Source: Methanobacteriota archaeon (GTDB taxonomy: Archaea > Thermoplasmatota > Poseidoniia > Poseidoniales > Poseidoniaceae). From it: 57,422 bases of DNA. Below, piece by piece: positions 55,501 through 57,422 of the stretch. The stretch lies in assembly GCA_018701175.1 (NCBI GenBank), contig JABIWF010000014.1:1-57422 (forward strand), given 5' to 3'. The notes below the pieces were generated by a model, which had not been told where the DNA came from, did no database searches, and was given only the letters and a program-made list of their open reading frames with translations. Position 1 is the stretch's first letter; each line of letters begins with the position of its first letter. The position numbers and the translations under genes are program-made.

Positions 55501-55956
55501 GCTGAAGACCCAACGGCTATGCTGGCTTCCATTCAGGCAGGCACCTGTGAAATTCTCGGCGTTGCTATCCAAGAAGGTGATGTCGAAGTTCGACGTATCG
55601 AGCGAGAAGGTTTTGCGGCCTCAACCGTTACCATAGGCCAAGGCGACAATGCACAACAAATCAGTTTGGTTCTCGACATGAACGACACTCCTGACTTGCT
55701 GTCGAAGGGCCTAGCTAGAGACATCACCCGACGCATACAAGCGATGAGGAAAGATCTCAATCTCGCCATTGAAGCAACTATTGATTTGGAAATATGGACC
55801 AAAGATGCTCCCGAAATGTTCGAACAAGACCGGCAATGGATTGTTACTGAAACACGTGCTGCTGCTGCTGTATTCCATTCTGAATCGAGCGGCATCCCAT
55901 CAAATGCAGAAAACTTTGAAGTGGACGGAACAACCGTTTGGTTCACCGTTCAATGA
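52597..55956 (+). CDS. ileS: isoleucyl-tRNA synthetase, IleRS2-like with GxHH signature
   Basis: A 1,119-residue class I synthetase, full length. EGPPTANGKPGIHHVVARAY near residue 70 holds the signature motif, here Gly-Ile-His-His rather than His-x-Gly-His. AWTTTPWTLPGNVGLAVG is the editing-domain start, DYICEGVDQTRGWFYTLL is typical of IleRS, and GKKMSKSRGN near residue 650 is the KMSKS loop. The anticodon-binding and C-terminal domains follow. The start GTG 52597 has GGTGA four bases upstream; ATGs at 52663 and 52669 are alternatives. Divergent from the giant surface gene. Confidence 0.95.
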   Translation: MEKETQNATSERGEVQDKKASRMAMARPHSAGELDAVALETALLETWKQENAFRASIDSNGGGAPFIFLEGPPTANGKPGIHHVVARAYKDLVCRWKTMEGFRVERKGGWDTHGLPVEIEVQKRMDLMSKEAIEAYGMDNFNQACRDSVWTYESAWREMTERMAYWVDLDNPYVTLDNNYVESCWWAMKQMFDKGLLYRGHKVLPYCPQTGTSYSSHEVALGYKEVEEPSVYVKFKLIDDDASILAWTTTPWTLPGNVGLAVGPEVTYVRVRITEQAENWVGAGGASDGEEVILAKELMKDVLRHNVEIVEEFPGSSLVGRSYEPLFPDAVPRGESTTAWTVLEADWVTTTDGTGVVHTAVMYGEDDYNLGMAAGLPAYHTVGMDGAFLAGTHPQLDGRYVKECDQTVIELLSAKGGSNGKGPESGLLYREKSYLHDYPHCWRTDHPLLYYAMDSWFVRMTAVKERLLEFNDGVEWAPDWVGEGRFGEWLRNVKDWAISRERYWGTPLPVWRDDEGNMKCIGSIAELQSEVAKAVAAGFENPECPDDVDLHRPVVDGYTLVSDDGKPMHREPFVMDCWFDSGCAPFAQWHHPFEGKETFDASFPVDYICEGVDQTRGWFYTLLAVSTTVFDKPAYKRCLSLGLILDAEGKKMSKSRGNIVDPWDHFNREGADATRWYMVTAGAPWNPLKFDSNGVRETYAKMFLTLWNVYKFHADYAALDGFDPEQSTSDVASRSSLDRWILSRLATTANNYHADFKQWNFHKACRDLEEFIVNDVSNWYVRRSRRRLWDDAETSDKVACQHTLHEILTTVCRLVAPVSPFMVDVIHRNLTGKTVHQAAWPLGIPGSLDGATADEWDEEAAAATANLPPQDVSLEATMALVRELAEVGRRIRVEAGRRQRLPCAQGWIVSGPDMAEFHDILAEELNVESIEVESDLDRFQQIELAPNFRALAPKARSEVNAVAGEIKNAEDPTAMLASIQAGTCEILGVAIQEGDVEVRRIEREGFAASTVTIGQGDNAQQISLVLDMNDTPDLLSKGLARDITRRIQAMRKDLNLAIEATIDLEIWTKDAPEMFEQDRQWIVTETRAAAAVFHSESSGIPSNAENFEVDGTTVWFTVQ

Positions 55957-56018
55957 TGCTCAGTCGTTGCTTAACACCTCATCGACGGCTTCAAAGCGAT
56001 GTGCCGTTACGCATCTTC

Positions 56019-57422
56019 ATGCGAAGAGTCTTGCTCTCAGTTCTATTGGTCGCCTCAACGGTCTTGGCAGGCTGTTTTGGTGGCGGTGAAGAAATCGTGA
56101 ACAATGAGTCAGAAATGACCTCTATTTGGGAGTCTTACCAACTCATTGACAACGTTGCTCATGAAGATGCACGTATGTTCATGACCGTTGATTTGAGAAC
56201 CAATGAGACCACCAACACCTCGTGGGCTGTATTTGATGCTTCCAAGGGCGGCAACTGCTGTGAACACTACCTTGCCACGACCATTGATGGACAAATCCTC
56301 AACATTGGTGGAGAATATCCGGTCTTCAGTGAAGATCGAGGCCATACGTGGGACACGTACATTCCCGGTGTCTTACCTGCACTCGGCCAATGCGTAACTG
56401 CAGTCCCAACAAACCCGGGTCAGGAAGGACTTGGAGAAGGCAGTATCGTCCAAGCAACCAATGGAGACATCATCTCGATGTCGTGGTTTCCATACGTTGG
56501 TGCGGATGGTAAAATCGACAAATTCTATGCCATCCTCTATGACGAGTCAGAAGACGAATGGAAATGGTGCTACAACCGCTTAACTGAGCCGTTTTATGAC
56601 CGCTCGTGGCAAGTCGAGGTTGTTGGCCCGATTACGTCTTCAATCGGTAACGGAGATTGGGCAAGCATTGTGGTCTCCAATTTCTGGCATCAATCGCTTG
56701 ATGCAGGAGGCCAAATAAGCGTCGATGGACTCAATTACGTTCCTTTCCAATTCACGGGCCGAGACTCCAACGACCCAACAATAGAACTCAATCTTGATTT
56801 CACCGAAGAAGGATTGTCTTCGTATTACGATGTCAACAAACCTCACAAGGAAATGCGTGCATTCCCAATGCCTAGCGGCGGCCTTATTTTCCCGAGTTAT
56901 TACAACAATGGCAACGCAGCTTACATGGATACAACCCTATCCTGGAATGAATTAGAAGTTCAGTTTCCTTCAGAATACTGCCACTATGACTCCGCTGGAA
57001 CCTTGCATTGTGTTGCCAACTCTGGCACCTCATTCACACACTACATGTCCACCGACGGTGCGCTAACATGGCAAAACCACACCTATGACATGAGTTCAGT
57101 ATCGTCATCGATTGAAGAATGGGAATTCCAAGCCAACGGCGAATTGGACCTGTTCGTTTTGAATGTACGTTACCAAAGCACCGGTGGACCAGATATTGAC
57201 ATGATGTACCATGTACGTGGATATTCTGAAGACATGTCTCCAGATTCCATGACCTACATTGGTCAAGGTGACCTTGACTCTACCTCAGGGGCTGGAAACG
57301 ATATCCGTTTTGACTTCGCCTCACTCGGCATCCTCAACGACGGTGGAGTCGTCGTGGCATACCATGATTCAACCGACCCCGACCCGTTGTTTGCAGTCGA
57401 ACTGGAATTACCGTACACTTCA
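56019..57422 (+). CDS. predicted lipoprotein, cut off by the window end
   Basis: At least 468 residues; no stop codon before the window ends. The N-terminus MRRVLLSVLLVASTVLAGC is a lipoprotein signal with lipobox LAGC, then a short Gly/Glu linker. The mature part has BNR/sialidase-like phrases: SEDRGHTWDTY, DTTLSWNELEVQF, MSTDGALTWQNHTY, each resembling the SxDxGxTW Asp-box of beta propellers. Function unknown; carbohydrate or surface binding is inferred. The frame also runs back to an ATG overlapping the ileS stop (55953), but the lipoprotein signal favours 56019. Confidence 0.78.
   Translation, partial: MRRVLLSVLLVASTVLAGCFGGGEEIVNNESEMTSIWESYQLIDNVAHEDARMFMTVDLRTNETTNTSWAVFDASKGGNCCEHYLATTIDGQILNIGGEYPVFSEDRGHTWDTYIPGVLPALGQCVTAVPTNPGQEGLGEGSIVQATNGDIISMSWFPYVGADGKIDKFYAILYDESEDEWKWCYNRLTEPFYDRSWQVEVVGPITSSIGNGDWASIVVSNFWHQSLDAGGQISVDGLNYVPFQFTGRDSNDPTIELNLDFTEEGLSSYYDVNKPHKEMRAFPMPSGGLIFPSYYNNGNAAYMDTTLSWNELEVQFPSEYCHYDSAGTLHCVANSGTSFTHYMSTDGALTWQNHTYDMSSVSSSIEEWEFQANGELDLFVLNVRYQSTGGPDIDMMYHVRGYSEDMSPDSMTYIGQGDLDSTSGAGNDIRFDFASLGILNDGGVVVAYHDSTDPDPLFAVELELPYTS

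Overview
The window looks like a piece of a planktonic marine archaeal genome, most likely Marine Group II (Candidatus Poseidoniales, Thermoplasmatota). The evidence is a tRNA without an encoded CCA end, an archaeal Nob1, an archaellum operon (ArlB, F, G, H, I, J), a bacterio-opsin-activator-type HTH regulator, a ubiquitin-like MoaD/SAMP protein, very compact gene packing and very large secreted acidic proteins. Lineage is inferred from gene content; no marker phylogeny could be run. Many starts are preceded by a GAGGTG/GGAGG-type Shine-Dalgarno sequence, which I used to choose among starts.

Layout. 1-5.8 kb: small housekeeping genes (MoaD-like, TatA, Nob1, DedA/VTT protein, tRNA-Glu, MscS channel, HTH regulator, pirin, FMN reductase). 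5.8-13 kb: one minus-strand gene of about 2,375 codons built of 54 tandem thrombospondin-type-3-like units, with a signal peptide and a C-terminal membrane anchor. 13-21.8 kb: an SDR-like protein, glutaredoxin, esterase, lipoprotein, membrane pyrophosphatase, NifU-type protein, and a PolX-to-endonuclease III repair cluster. 21.7-36.4 kb: a long minus-strand archaellum operon. Its conserved half (two archaellins, ArlF, G, H, I, J) is preceded by three genes that are not classical arl genes: a 143-residue basic protein, a giant (about 1,660 aa) membrane protein with a huge ectodomain, and a 351-residue coiled-coil/beta protein. A further unrecognised gene sits where arlC/D/E normally lie. 36.5-41.2 kb: peroxiredoxin, left-handed beta-helix acyltransferase, flavin reductase-like protein, sugar-nucleotide epimerase and a fused aconitase-X enzyme. 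41.2-57.4 kb: two more large exported proteins, TrhO, NAD synthetase, an isoleucyl-tRNA synthetase with a rearranged signature motif, and a lipoprotein cut off by the window end.

Themes. The window is rich in cell-surface machinery: the archaellum with its non-standard upstream module, the Ca2+-binding-repeat giant, the 2.1-kaa protein with GxGY-type repeats, and a collagen-like/ELWVSDG mosaic protein. Membrane energetics (pyrophosphatase), redox housekeeping (peroxiredoxin, glutaredoxin, flavin proteins) and DNA repair (PolX, Nth) fill the rest. The best candidates for something undescribed are the archaellum accessory module (about 27.7-36.4 kb) and the 54-repeat giant. No insertion sequences, CRISPR arrays, rRNA genes or phage modules were seen.
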